64,000 bases of DNA, from the NCBI GenBank assembly GCA_020205615.1, contig CM035152.1, positions 152,764,778 through 152,828,777 on the forward strand, given 5' to 3'. A model generated the notes under the pieces. It was not told the DNA's origin. It did no database searches and was given only the letters and a program-made list of their open reading frames with translations. Positions 9,990 through 22,902 of the stretch are shown here, piece after piece. Source of the DNA: Panax quinquefolius. Lineage: Eukaryota; Streptophyta; Magnoliopsida; Apiales; Araliaceae. Made by a program: the position numbers and the translations under genes. Within the stretch, counting starts at the first letter, position 1, and every line of letters starts with the position of its first letter.

Positions 9990-11940
9990 ACCATGGAAAG
10001 AGCCAAGAGGGTTCTGAATTCTCCGAATCTGATTGCAAGAAAATTCCAATATGGGTAAAATTAGTTATTTTCCCCTCTCTTATTGGACTTCTGATGGTAT
10101 TAGCTATTTGGCTAGTGGAATTGGTAAACCCCTGTTTGCAGATGAGATGACATCAATCCTAGACACTATGAATTTTGCAAGGGTATGCATTGAGGTAAAT
10201 GCAGATTTCTCCTTTCATCTATCAACGTGGCTATTTATGATGGGAAGATATCAGAGAAAATTATTGTTCCTGTTGAGGTGGAATATCAGCAAACACTTCA
10301 TACACCCATTAACAAATTTTCTCATTAATTGTTTAATGTTAGTGTCCTATAATATTAGAGGTTTGAATAAAACGCCTAAGCTGACTTATGTTAGACAGTT
10401 GATAGATGATAACAATATTACTTTTGTTGGGCTGCTTGTAACTAAAGAACATAATGCTAGTAGAATTTCCAGAGCTGTTTGTAGAAACTGGGAATGGGCT
10501 TATTACTATAATTCTCACTATAATGGTAGAATTTGGATTGGATGGAATCCTGCATTTTGGAATGTAAATATTCTTTTTGTTTCCTCTCAAGTGATTCATT
10601 GTAAACTACCGCAAGTAAATAGTTGGGGTACTCCTTTTTTATTAACTGTTGTTTGTGGTCTTAATACTATTGTTGAAAGAAGACTGCTATGGAATGAGCT
10701 TAATTCCATAAATCAAACTGATAGTTGGTGTATTATGGGTGACTTCATTGAAATTTAAGATCTGTTTGAAACTGATAGAAACAATGATTATTGGGACATT
10801 AGTATGGCAGACTTTAAGGAATGCATTGAAAATCTTGGTGTGGATGATATTCGAGGTACTGGACCTTTTTTTACATGGTGGAACTGTCAAACTGAAAGAC
10901 CTATCCATAGGAAGCTTGATAGAGCTCTGGGGAATGCTGAGTGGTTTTCTTCCTTCCCTCTTGCTCAGGTGCATTATGGGCTCATAGGGCTTTCTGAACA
11001 TTCTCCAATCACCTTACAGCTGAGTCTAAATATCTCTCACTTCAAGAAACTGTTCCAGTTCTTTAATTTCATGATTCAAATGGATGGGTTTCTGGATTCT
11101 GTTTCTTCTGCATGGAATCAAGTTACTGCAGGAAACCCTTTCAAAGTTTTCTCTAAGAAACTTAAGCGCACCAAAAAAGCCTTAATCATCCTTAATCGTG
11201 CTGTTGGGAACCTGTCTTCTTCTGTTAAAAATGCCACTGTGCTTCTGCACCAATCTCAGGTTCTGCTTCAGTATAATCCTAATGATCCTGCCCTCATTGC
11301 TCAAGAAAGTTGTTGCATGCAATCCTTATGGAAAGCTCTGGAACTTGAGGAAAACTTTCTACAACAGAAATGTAGAGCAACTTGGCTATCCACTGGGAAC
11401 AAAAACTCTAAATATTTTTCTAATATGGTGAAGATCATATGGAATCACAATAAGATTCTATCTATTCAGAATTCCAATGGGGACTTGGTTCATGGGCAAG
11501 AAGCAGTCGAATTAGCTGATGTGGAATATTTTCAGAACATGTTTGGTCCTACGATCTCTGACTCTTATTTTGGTGTTACAAATTCTGAGAATTTTTTCAC
11601 AAAACAGATTAGTCAGCTGGAAGCTGATTCTGTTATTGTCCCTATCTCAAATGAGGAAATCTTCAGTCTTAAAATCTATGAAGCAAAACAAAAGCCCGGG
11701 TCTAGATGACTTTAATGTCAATTTTTTCATTCACTATCGGGAAATTGTAGGACCTGATTTCATTCGAGATATTAAGTTCATCTTCTCCTCCTACAGAATG
11801 CCCAAAGGTATCAATTATACAATTATAGCTCTTATTCCTAAAGTTGATAATCCTAGTTCTATAGTTGATTTTAGACCCATAGCTTGCTGTAATACCATTT
11901 ATAAATGTAATTCAAAGATTCTCTCCAATAAGCTTAAAGT
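9990..11940 (+). pseudogene. LINE ORF1 end, endonuclease and start of reverse transcriptase
   Basis: About 10020-10320 reads YWTSDGISYLASGIGKPLFA and a WK/C-rich continuation, matching the DUF4283 domain of plant L1 ORF1. From 10338, LVSYNIRGLNK starts an exo-endo-phosphatase endonuclease. It continues after a stop at 10756 and a shift to 10804-11709, where DRALGNAEW and SEHSPI mark its end. Key residues are altered: LVTKEHN stands where L-x-E-T-K is expected, GDFIEI where GDFNE is expected, and SEHSP where SDHSP is expected. The reverse transcriptase begins near 11640 with KSPGLDD and IIALIPKVDNP (frame change near 11690). It is cut at 11940 by insertion A. This is a dead copy. Confidence 0.85.
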
Positions 11941-14900
11941 TGTGACGCCCCTAAAATAGGTCTACACAACTCATTCTGAGTCGCTAAATACATCGTACAG
12001 AATTCAAATACAAACTTCCTATTTACAATTATTAACTGTCGTGTAAAATACGATAAAATAAAAGCTGTGAGTTTCAATACAAATATTATCTCGTAGACAA
12101 TATTCAAACTCAAATAAAGTCCTCATTACAATTATTGTCACGCTATTTTATAGAGTAGTGAGGACTACTATAGTAACCATCCTGGACCATCACTCCATTC
12201 CCCAACTAGTCTCAGCTATATTCTCATTTCCTGAAGAGAACAATGAAAGAAAAGGGTGAGCTCAACTAACCCAGTAAAGAATATTATGACTAAGATAATG
12301 TAGAACAAATTATCCTTAGTCCTCAATAAGGAAAAATCTGATAGAATACAATAAATAACAAATTTTAGATCAACAACTGCAGCGGAAATAACAATCCATT
12401 AGAAGAGTCAAGTAGAGCATGATGTTTACTATCTTCTATGATTTAAAAGTTCATCATCAATATTTTATCCCTGTAACACCAATCAATAATTGTTTCAAAC
12501 CAACAAAATATCTATGCACTACGGGCCAAAGATATTCGTTTGTATCACCAGTGGTCATGATCATACCAAACACATATCCCTTTATGCACTACGTGTAAGA
12601 CCTCAACTTATTATAAATAAAATTAAATTTTCTCTATTCATTCTCTTGAAATAATAAGGAGTTAATTTGACATAATGCTTTGGTTATGGGTGAAATGTGC
12701 AAAATTTATAAAATAAGCAAATGGTTATAAAATAAGCATTGTTGTCGGGGAATATTCGTTTGGTCGGGGAATATTCTTTTTGTCGGGAATATTCGTACGA
12801 CGGTGCAGTCATTTGCGGGCCCCATAAATAACGGCGTAATTGTTAACGTTAACACTGTTGGGTCACCTGGTGGTTAAAATACGATGTCTGGCGTGGTTGC
12901 ATAAAGATGAGCACGATATTATCGCATAATATTGTTGAATTATTGATTCTTACGGAAGAAGGCACTACTCAATAATTGTTACAGTAATTATTGTTCAATA
13001 TTTTATTTTATTGATTCAATAATTGTTGAGTTGATATTTTATATTATTGTTGTTTCAATAATTATCACTGCACAGTATTTCCCATTATCAAATCAATAAT
13101 TCATATTATTTGAATAATATTATTAGATAGCATTGTTAGCAATGTCTAGAAAGTTCTGTCAATGAGAGGTTTGGTCACTTAATTGCGCACCAGTAAGGAG
13201 AAATCCTTATTAGAAAGCACCCTCTTTCCTGGGAACGGCTTGGTTGTCATAATTGTAATTCTGTAATATTATTTGTGAATAATTAATTATTAATTTATAT
13301 GATAAGGAAATATTTATTTTTTTATGTGGATATAAATGAAGAAATTTTAGCATGAAATAATTGTTGAAAGTTTGGCATATTTTTATGGAATTACAATTAT
13401 TTCTCCGATAAATTATTCATTCAAATATATTATTATAATATATTATAATTGTTTAAATAATACTATATATATATATATATATATATATAAACATGTGGTT
13501 AATTAGAAAAGAAAGTAATCAAGATGTAATTAAATTGGTTGGTCGAATGGGTTGGTGGAATTGGTTGGCAAATTGTGAACGTATTCTTGTTTTCAAAAGT
13601 AATATAGTAGTTGTCCTTTGTTTTTTTTTTTTGGTTTATTCTGCATATGTTTTTACTAGTGGGTTGGTGGATGCTTGCTTTTTTTTCTAAAAGGTGGGTC
13701 ATCAACCAATAAGATTTAAGGAAAAATTAGGAATGATGGAAAAATGAGGAGTTAGGCTTGAATAGGTAGAGAAGTTAGGCAGAAAAGTTAGGCAAATCTG
13801 CTTAACTTTTCTCCCTCCGTTGCTATAAGAATATTTTAAGCGTAGTTTTTCTGCAAGATTTTCTCAGAATAATATTCGATATTCCAGTCAAATCCAGTTT
13901 CTACCAAGGTAAAGGATATTATTTTATTGCAATACTCGTGAGAAATATTATTTTCTTTCATACTCCATATTACGTGAGCAATATTATTTCATCTCGTATT
14001 CCTAAATTTGAACTTACTATGATAAGTATTGCTTCTATAATTTCTGAAATGATTAAAAATTTCGCTTCATCTAATATCATTTCATAGGAATATTGTCCGA
14101 ACTTTTAATCAAATTTGGAACTTTTCATGATAGGAGTCTTTGTTCGCTCACGTTATCGTGGAGTACTATTCATGAGTCTTCGTTTCACTGATCTTTATTC
14201 ACGGTCTTGTTCACAATTTTTTTTTCTTCTTCCAAGTTATCAGTTGTGACCTTTATTCTTGAAATTGAATCCATGTTTTGATCTTTATTTTGAATTCTGC
14301 TTCACAATTGGTTATTATGAAGTATTATTGATCTTGGATAAACTGTTATACGAATCCCTAATATTTGTCCTTCATCTCCATTTTGGATTCGTTTTCTTTA
14401 AAATATTTTCATCATTCTCGGTCCTAAATGATGATATTCTTGAATATCTTTGGCTTTAGTGCAAAGATGAATGATTAATCGATGAATATCTTTGGTCCGT
14501 AGTGTAAACATGAAGCAGTGTGTTGAGATGAACATATGGCCAAATTGGTGATATAAATAAATATCTTTGACACATAGTGCAAAGATGAATATTTGATTAA
14601 AGATATATATTGATTGTTATTCTGAGGATAAAATATTGATGATGGACTTTTAAATCTTAGAGGATAGTAGAACTCATTCTCTACTTAACCCTTCTAATGA
14701 ATTGTTATTTTCGTTGCAAATATTGATCTAAAACTGGTTGTCCATTATATTTTATCTGATTTGTTGAAGGCTTACGATAAATTGTTGTTCTTTATCTTAG
14801 TCATAATATTCTTTCTTTGGGCGATTGAGCTCACCTTTTTCTTTTTTGTTCCATTTTTCTTCTCGGGAGGTGAGAATATAGCGAGAAAACAAAAAGGGTA

Positions 14901-16825
14901 AAAGAGTGATGGTCTTAGACAGTTGTTTTAGCAGTTGTAAGACCCCAACTTATTATTAATGAAATTTAATTTTCTCTATTTATTATTTTGAAATAGTAAG
15001 GGTTGATTTGATTAATGTGGATAGTTATGGGTAAAATACACAAATATTTCAAAATAAGCAAGTGGTTATAAAATATTCATTGTTGTCGGGGAATATTCGT
15101 TTGGTCGTGGAATATTCATCTTGTCATGGAATATTAGTATGTGAGAAGCGACCATGTGTGGGCCCCATAACTAAAAGCGATTGGATGAAGAAAATGACAA
15201 ATATAAGTTGTTTAAAAATAACAGGCGTAGTTATTCTGAGTTAATACTATTAAAATACTAAATTGGTTAAAACACAAGATAGCACCAGGTATTGCACCAA
15301 TTATTGATTCTTACGTAAAAGGCACTACTCAATAATGGTTACGGTAATTCTTTGTTCGATATTTTATTGATTTAATAATTGCTACGTTGATATTTTATAT
15401 TCTTTGTTGTTTGATAATTGTCATTACACGGTATTTTTCATTATCGAAGCAATAATTCATATTATCCGAATAATATTATTAGATAACATTATTGGCAATG
15501 TCTAGAAAGTTACGTACAAGGAGAGGTTTGGTCACCTAATTACTTGGCTAGTAAGGAGAGATTCTTATTGGAAAGCCCTCTTTCCTGAAGGCCCGTTGTC
15601 GATATTGTGATTACAGAATATTATTTGTGAATAAATAATTATTGATTCATATGATAAAGAAAATATTGATTTTATGTGGATATAGATGGAGAAAATTTTA
15701 ATGTGACAATTGTTGAAAATTAAAATTTTATCTTTTTACGATAAAATAATTCATTTAAATATATTATTATATTTTAATAATATAATAATGGTGATATTTT
15801 TACAACGAATGTGGGATATATGAGTATCTGAGGAGGAAAGAGTATTTTTGTTGCAATAAATGTTTAAAACATGTTAAACATGTTGGTGGATCCCATTTAT
15901 TAGATGAAATTTGATTATAACACAGTAAAATCACCCGTTTGTGGATTTGGTCAATTTTGTTTGGAATTTGGAAAAACTTTCTTCTGCAAAGTTGTAGAGA
16001 ATTGAATTTCCTATAAAAAAGACGCGAGTTTCAATTTTCGACAAAAGGGCTATTTATTGTGAATTATTGAAGTTCGAGCTCAAAATAATTAATTTTGGAA
16101 GTTTAAAATATTTTTAATTACAAAAACGTTTTTTACATTGTTGGGACTCATTTAACATGTGTTAGGATTGCTGATTTCAGATGCTAAGTGTGCGTAGAGA
16201 ATTTGTAATATATATAATATTATTATATTAAATTTTACGCTTTGGTGTTCTAGCAATTTTCTATAAATAGAGTGCTTGGGTTAGAATTGAAAATCACACC
16301 GTAAATCAAGTTTTCTCTCTCTATATTATCGAGCGTATTCTTGTGAGTATTTTGAGTATATTTTGAGTATTGCTTTCGGTTGCAAGTTCAAGTCATAAAT
16401 TTATATCCTGGTGTTTAATTTAAAGTCTTGATCTTTCGAGGTAAGGGATATTATTTTTTTCAGAATGATATTATTTTCTTCAATATCATTATGTTGAAAT
16501 ATTGATCTGAAGTTTTTTATCAAATTTGGAACTTTTGGTGTTTGATTCTTATTCACGTATCTGCCTTATTCACGATATCTACACTTATTCACGAATCATA
16601 CTAGACTATTCATCAAAAATGAAAATTTTTCTTTTCGTCCAAAATATCTATTCGGATACTTGCTTTGATTGTATCCATGTTTTGATCATTCTTGAATTTT
16701 ACACCACTATGATTATTTTTGAGGTATTTTTGGGCGTGGATAAAACAAAGTACTGAATCCTTAATCCTTAATCCTTGTCATTTTGTTTCACCGGGATTCG
16801 TTTCTTTAAAATATTTTTTCATCAT

Positions 16826-19233
16826 TGTGAGACCCCAGTTTTATCAATAAAGATTTAAATTTTGTCGAAATAATTTTTAATATTATGGTGTGAATTTGAG
16901 ATAATATTATAGTTGTGGGTAGTATTTATAAATTTTGCAAAGTATGCAAGTGGTTATATTATATTCGATTGGTTAGGGAATATTCGGTTTAGCGAGGAAT
17001 ATTAAATGTAACGACTCAATCATTGGTGGACCCTAATGAAATTATTGTCGGATTGAAAAGCGACAAAAATATTTTATTGAAATAACGGCGGAAGTTTTAC
17101 TGTGATTCTTGTTGAACTACTTTCATTAGTAAAAGTATAATGTCGTGTGGTTGCATAGTAGTACCGCGGTATTGATTATTGATGCTTATGTGAGAAGTCA
17201 CTCGGTTTGATTCCATTATTGTCGATTAATAATATGAATTATTATATAATGATAATGGCGTTTTGTTTTATTATTATTATTAACGTAATAAAAGCGAAAC
17301 ATCTTTTATATAAAATAGAATACTTTATTAAAGTTATTACATAAATAGAATATATTATATTTTATTATGCATAGTGTTGCGTAGTGTTTTGCATAGTGTT
17401 TTGCATAGTATTGCATAGTGTTTGCATAGTAAAATGTTTTTATATAAATAGAATATATTATATTTTATTTAAAAGATTTTTCTTTAAATATGGACCGTCG
17501 ATTAAAGTAAATCAATCTGGGCCCGTTCATGGATTAATTCTTATGCATTCCATTTTCCTATAAATAGAAGCTCATTCCTTCATTATTTTCTTACGAATTC
17601 ATTGAAACTACAGAGAGAAATTATTATAGAGAGAAGCTATAGAGAAAAGTTATAGAAAGAAGAAGAGTATTACTATACTTCACTACTTCTATATTCGGTT
17701 CTTTTACGGTAGGTGTTATTCTTTCTTCTTGAAGAGAACTTACATTATTCCATTCATTATTATTACATTGGAATAACTTTTGTAAAAGTGGCATACCCTA
17801 TACATAACCTCATGTCACGCGGCATACCCTATACTTGGTGAAATCCTTATGTTATTCCATTGCTTATTATTACATTGGAATAACTTTGTATCTGTGATTT
17901 ACCCTATACTTGGTGACATTCTTCTATTATTACATTTGGAACATCACATGCATGTGTTTTACAGGACACGGTTCCGATTTTATTATTACATTGGAACATC
18001 TTGTGTGCATGTGTTTTACAGGACTGGTTAAAATCTTTATCATTCTGTTGGAATATCCTATCATGTGTTTACTACCGGATCTGGTTCCATCTTTATTATT
18101 ACATTGGAACATCACATGGGTGTGAATTTCACGACACAGTTCCGTTATTATTATTACATTGGAATAACTTTATACATCTCACAATCTGCATGCATGGTGA
18201 TTTCTTTTGTTATTCCATTCTTTATTATACTCGGTTGGTTAAAACTTTGACTTATATACTCCATGAAATTAGTAGAATATCCTTGATATTTGCGTTTCAT
18301 CCATATCTTCTCATGGAAATATTCTTGATCATTCTTGAATTTTACTCTCTGAAAACGAGTATTATGTTGACAATTTGGGCGTTAATAATTCATGGATTAA
18401 ATAATTCTTGAACTTGTTTTATTGAATTACTATGTCATTGTCATCATCCTCATGTTATATTATTATTATCTTTGGCTTACGTGCGTAGATGAACTTAGTA
18501 TGATTATGACGAGGATCATTCGGTATAATCATGACTTGATATAAATGATGTGACAAAAGTCCTCGGTGGCACATAATGCACGTGATGGATAGTTTTTGGT
18601 ATGATTATGACCGGGGGTGATTCGGTTTAGTCGTGACCATTGATAATTTGATGAAAATCCTTGGCCGTAGTACGGGGATGATTAGATGTGGTGGTTTATT
18701 TATTAAGTTTGAGTCTCGTGATAAAAATTGATGAAAACCTTTTAAAACCTAAAAGATAGTAGACTTTATTCTCTACTTGACTCTTTTAATGGATTGCTTA
18801 TTCATTGCGGCTGATTTAAACGGGTTTGTCTATTGTATTTTATCGGTTTAACATTTGTTGAAGGCTAATGATAATTTATTCTGCATTATCTTAGTCCTAA
18901 TATTTCTTCTTTGGGCTAGTTGAGCTCACCCTTTCTTTCACTTTATTCTCTTGAAATGAGAACTGGGCTTGGGACGAGTCGGGGAGCGAAGTAATGGTCG
19001 AGAGGATAGCATTAGTAGTCCTCACTATTCTATGAAATAGTGTGATAATAGTTGTAATGAGGACTCCTTTTGAGTTTGTATAATATCTAGTAGACAATAT
19101 TTGTATTCAAACTCACGCGGTTTATAAATATTATACCACGACGAGTTAGGTTAGTAAGTTGTATTTGAATTTATGTACCATGTAAGTGGCGACCCAAGAT
19201 GGGTGGCGTATACCTAATTTTGGGGGCGTCACG
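16826..19233 (+). repeat. Element H 5' LTR, 2408 bp
   Basis: It starts TGTGAGACCCCAG and ends GGCGTCACG (terminal A changed to G). A TATAAATA lies at 17559-17566. A stem-loop array lies downstream at about 17750-18230, and further stem-loops lie at 18465-18690. Confidence 0.9.
17750..18230 (+). repeat. Stem-loop array downstream of the LTR TATA box
   Basis: About seven degenerate units of 60-70 bp. Each contains TTATTATTACATTGGAAYA preceded by a complementary arm. Best case: GTTATTCCA (17851-17859) with TGGAATAAC (17876-17884). Other units read GTTCCA...TGGAAC, a compensated change. The same array occurs at 23815-24300, 41515-42020 and, on the minus strand, 31640-32060. Confidence 0.75.
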
Positions 19234-19235
19234 GT

Positions 19236-19246
19236 TGGTATCGAGC
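19236..19246 (+). other. Element H primer-binding site
   Basis: TGGTATCGAGC corresponds to the initiator-tRNA-Met site TGGTATCAGAGC with one A lost. It lies two bases after the LTR. Confidence 0.8.
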
Positions 19247-19299
19247 TTAGGATATTATCCACAGGTGAGATGTGAGATAAGAACTAGGAGGGAGAGCAG

Positions 19300-20505
19300 A
19301 AATTCCTTCGCTAGTATGACCTACCTAAATTTATTTGGTATTTAATTGGTCGGTCGATTAGATATGGGGATAATATTTGATATGTTAATTAACCCTTGTT
19401 TTGTGGCGGTGTTTGAGAATGATATCCGAAAATGCCGAGATAAGCAATGAAGCACATGAGAGTGTTGATTCAAACTCGAAAAAAAGGTAACGACCAACAA
19501 TACGATAATAATCATCTTTGGTGGCAATTTATCGAACAACGATAACCATCGTGGGGAAATTATCATGTTAAGAATGGTAACCACTTGATGGTAATCATAG
19601 CAAAGATAATAAAGTGGAAATTGCAAGAAGAGAAGGTAATTTAGCTCAATTTTGTTGTGCATCAAGTCAAGTCCAATTTGGGATAGTGGCACCAAAGGCG
19701 GATCTGGACAAAACAAAGTCGGTGGTTTCAGGAAGAAGCGTTTTTCGTGACTTCTCAAAAGTGGGTAACCCGAACGAAGTTAGCACGGGTTAGTTAATTA
19801 TAAATTCTTGCGAAGTCTATACCTTATTAGATCTGGGTTCTACCCATTCTTTTATCTCTCTTGCTTTGCGTTCAGCGTTTAAATTTGACTCGGGAGAAAT
19901 TAGACTTTGATTTATCTATTAAAACTTCGTTGGGAGAAACCTTCGTTACCTCCAACATTTTATTAATCTTGTTGTTTCAAATAAACACTTTCACGTTACT
20001 GTCGATCTTATCTCTTTGAAAATACTTGCCTTTGAGGTAATTTTTTAAAAGCGATTGATTAACTACTCATTATTCTTTTTGTAAGGTTGTTAGCTTTCAT
20101 ATTCCTAACCAACTTGACACATTATCTCAATTCAAAGTAACCAAATCCTAAAGTTAATCAACGTGATATCAAGCCATAAGTAAAGAGTCCCGATCCTTTC
20201 GTTGTTGACTTCCTTGTGTGGAATGCATCGAAGCCGGACTTTTCATGTAAGCGACGTCGTGGATGAAGATGGCAAGTTGATAGGTATCATTGTGAGGTCT
20301 TATCCGAGTTAAGGGATAGAAGTCACGGTTAGTATCAATGTGACGTCTTATCCAAGTCTTGGACAAAGTATGCTGATTTTGAATGATATTTTATCATTAA
20401 TAAATTTCTTAGGCGTATTCTTGAAGACTTCTAGCCTACCTAGAGCGTAAAATCAAATTTTGTATTGACCCCAAAGATCTGAAAAACCATTTCTTAAACC
20501 CTCAA
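19300..20505 (+). pseudogene. Element H gag-protease remnant
   Basis: Noncoding now, but collinear by eye with element B. The gag leader is near 19330-19420. The protease is at about 19800-20080, with LLDLGSTHSFISL, in which the Asp lost in B is kept. The stretch ending FPDVFPEELPGLP in B is matched by decayed sequence at about 20400-20505. Homology to pol stops there, at the point where the reverse transcriptase should start. Large deletions have removed most of the capsid and nucleocapsid region. A 138-codon minus-strand frame across it is fortuitous. Confidence 0.7.
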
Positions 20506-22840
20506 ATATTTCTTCACTAAAATGAATGCATTTACGTGGTTTATGATGAAAGTCATAATAAAAGCATTGGACTAATGAAAATTATGGGTATATGAAGTAT
20601 TAGTAAGTGTTATGATGAGTTATGTGGTTATTATGTGAAAACATGAAAGTTTCTTAGAAATCACAAAGGGTTGAAAAATCAGATTTTGGTGAAAAACGTA
20701 ACATGAAATTCAATTGACCAGATCTCCTATTATATTTTGAATTTTTGAGTGTGGTCAAGTCCTAGAGTTAGATCTATGAGTTACCTAACTAATCCAAGTG
20801 GAATTACTGGAAAAGGTGTTGTAGATTTTTGTGTGGACTGATTTTAGCAAAGGAGGCCAAAGCTATAAATTTCGAAAATGCTACTTGCCAGAAACTTTAA
20901 GGGACTGTTTCGGCCACTTAAATTATGAGAAAAATTCTGGCCTTTTGGGACATGAAGGTATATATGGTATAAAAGTACCTCCTGTCCAAAAATGAGCTCA
21001 TTCGACTTAAAATGAGCAAGTTATGACTATTTCAATATTTAGGTTTTTCCGAATGAAAAACGCTATAACCGGAGTTCTATAACTCAGATGATCATGAAAT
21101 TTAAACTAGAAGCTCACGTTAACATGTGTAAGATCCTGCCAAGATTTGGGAATTTTTGGAGTTAAACTTGAGGTAGCTAATTTCTTAAGGAATTAATTAG
21201 AAATTGATTTTTGAAAAATAGTAAATGAATTTTAAAAATTCCGAGAAAAATATATTTTCATTATGGGACTATATTATGCTAAATCCCAGAAAAGAAATAT
21301 TTTTGGGACTAATTTGGTATTTTTCATGAAAATAGTTTAATTCTGAACATATGAGTTAAATATGTTATGTGAAGTAACAAAGTTGAAAATAGGATTTTAT
21401 GGCTAGAGAATCCTATATAGAGTATATGCATATTTTTTTTGATGAGGGATTTGATAATTGGTGATGATATTTTATGAGTATGGCATTTTTGAATGATTAA
21501 ATGCATTATATGGTAAAGCGTAAACAATTGAGATAAATTGTTTATAAATTTAAGAAATGATTAAAATATTGTTATAATATTAATGATATTAGATTATGAG
21601 ATTATTAAGTGATTGATAACATGGGGATATTCTTGAATCTGGATAAATTATATTATAAATGTTTAATATTTATCCTTTATCTCATTTGATTGATTCTTTA
21701 TATCATTATCCTCATTGCTTATATTATCTTGAAAGTCATCTCATGGCTGTAGTGCGTAGATGGACTTGGTATGATTATGACCGAGGATTGTTAAGTATAA
21801 TCATAACCAGTAATTGAAAACACAATTATCTTTGGCCGTGTAGTGCATGGATAATTTGTGGTCGTGATACTAATGAATACACAATTATCTTTGGTCGTAG
21901 TCATGGATAATTTGTGGTCGTGATACTAATGAATACACAATTATCTTTGGTAGTAGTGCATGGATAATTTGTGGTCGTGATACTAATGAATACACAATTA
22001 TCTTTGGTAGTAGTGCATGGATAATTTGTGGTGCGTGATATCTTAATGAATACACAATTATCTTTGGTAGTAGTGCATGGATAATTTGTGGTCGTAATCT
22101 TAATGAATACACAATTATCTTTGGTCGTGGTGCTTGGATAATTTGTGGTCGTGATAATAATGAATACACAATTATCTTTGGCCGTATGCATGGATAATTT
22201 GTGGTCGTGATACTTAATGAATACACAATTATATTTGGTAGTAGTAATGTATGGATAATTTGTGGTGGTCGTAATCTTAATGAATACACGATTATCTTTG
22301 GTAGTAGTGCATGGATAATTTGTGGTCGTGATACTAATGAATACACAATTATCTTTGGTAGTAGTGCTTGGATAATTTGTGGTCGTGATATCTTAATGAA
22401 TACACAATTATCTTTGGTAGTAGTGCATGGATAATTTGTGGTGCGTAATCTTAATGAATATCCTTGGCACGTAGTGCGGGGATGATTCGATGATATGAAT
22501 TAATTATTGAAATTTGAGTCTCGTGATGAAATATTAATTCATGGATGTGGTAAAAAGTCATCTTTGGTCAGTGTAGTGCATTGATAGACTTGGTATGATT
22601 ATGACCAAGGATTATTCGGTATAATCATGGTAGTAATTGAAAACACGAATATCCTTGGCGATTGGTGCATGGATAATTCATTGGTCGTGATACTATTAAG
22701 TCTGCGTCTCAATTATTATTGGTTTCTGATTATATATCTTTGGCTTTGTAGTGCAAAGATGAATTGTTAATGAATAGCTTTGGCGATTTCAAAGATGAAT
22801 TTAATATTTTTAAGCGATAAAGGTATTCAAGGTATCCTCA
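20506..22840 (+). other. Noncoding block replacing pol in element H
   Basis: It has no coding signal. From about 21640 to 22840 it resembles the LTR family, especially LTR D read on the minus strand (31140-31440): a CATCCTCAT-type lead, stem-loops with GTAGTGC loops, and ATGATTATGACC motifs. The first 1.1 kb (20506-21640) is unassigned AT-rich sequence. The block looks like captured LTR sequence in which one stem-loop has been amplified. Confidence 0.6.
21813..22470 (+). repeat. 57-bp minisatellite, about eleven copies
   Basis: Each unit is AATGAATACACAATTATC, TTTGGTAGTAGTGCATG, GATAATTTGTGGTCGTGATA and a few variable bases. Copies start near 21872, 21928, 21985, 22045, 22102, 22159, 22216, 22279, 22336 and 22395, with a decayed first and last copy. 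AATTATC and GATAATT are inverted, so every unit is a stem-loop. The unit length is a multiple of three, which produces long repetitive open frames on both strands that are not genes. Confidence 0.9.
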
Positions 22841-22890
22841 TCTCTTTATCATACCAGTCGTACCACCCTAATTTCGAGGCAAAATTCCAT

Positions 22891-22902
22891 AAGGAGGGAG
22901 AT
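22891..22902 (+). other. Element H polypurine tract
   Basis: AAGGAGGGAGAT directly precedes the 3' LTR. The AATTTCGAGG...CATAAGGAGGG context matches element B at 33592-33626. Confidence 0.8.

Noticed and set aside
11941..12593. Intron of the LINE or a host gene split
   Set aside because: The 5-bp duplication AAAGT and TG...CA ends show a transposon insertion. The LINE reading resumes at 48049.
17849..18411. Several overlapping short frames in the LTR rich in Tyr, Ile and Trp (also 23785-24269, 41690-41956)
   Set aside because: They follow the tandem stem-loop units of the LTR and recur in every copy. They are repeat-driven.
19342..19758. 138-codon minus-strand protein
   Set aside because: It is antisense to the decayed gag region of element H and has no recognisable domain.
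21885..22346. 153-codon minus-strand frame with repeated IIHALLPKIIVYSL
   Set aside because: It is produced by the 57-bp minisatellite, whose unit is 19 codons long. Plus-strand frames there repeat the same way. No start context or domain.
21813..22470. CRISPR-like regular repeats
   Set aside because: The whole 57-bp unit repeats with no unique spacers, and the context is a plant retrotransposon. It is a minisatellite.
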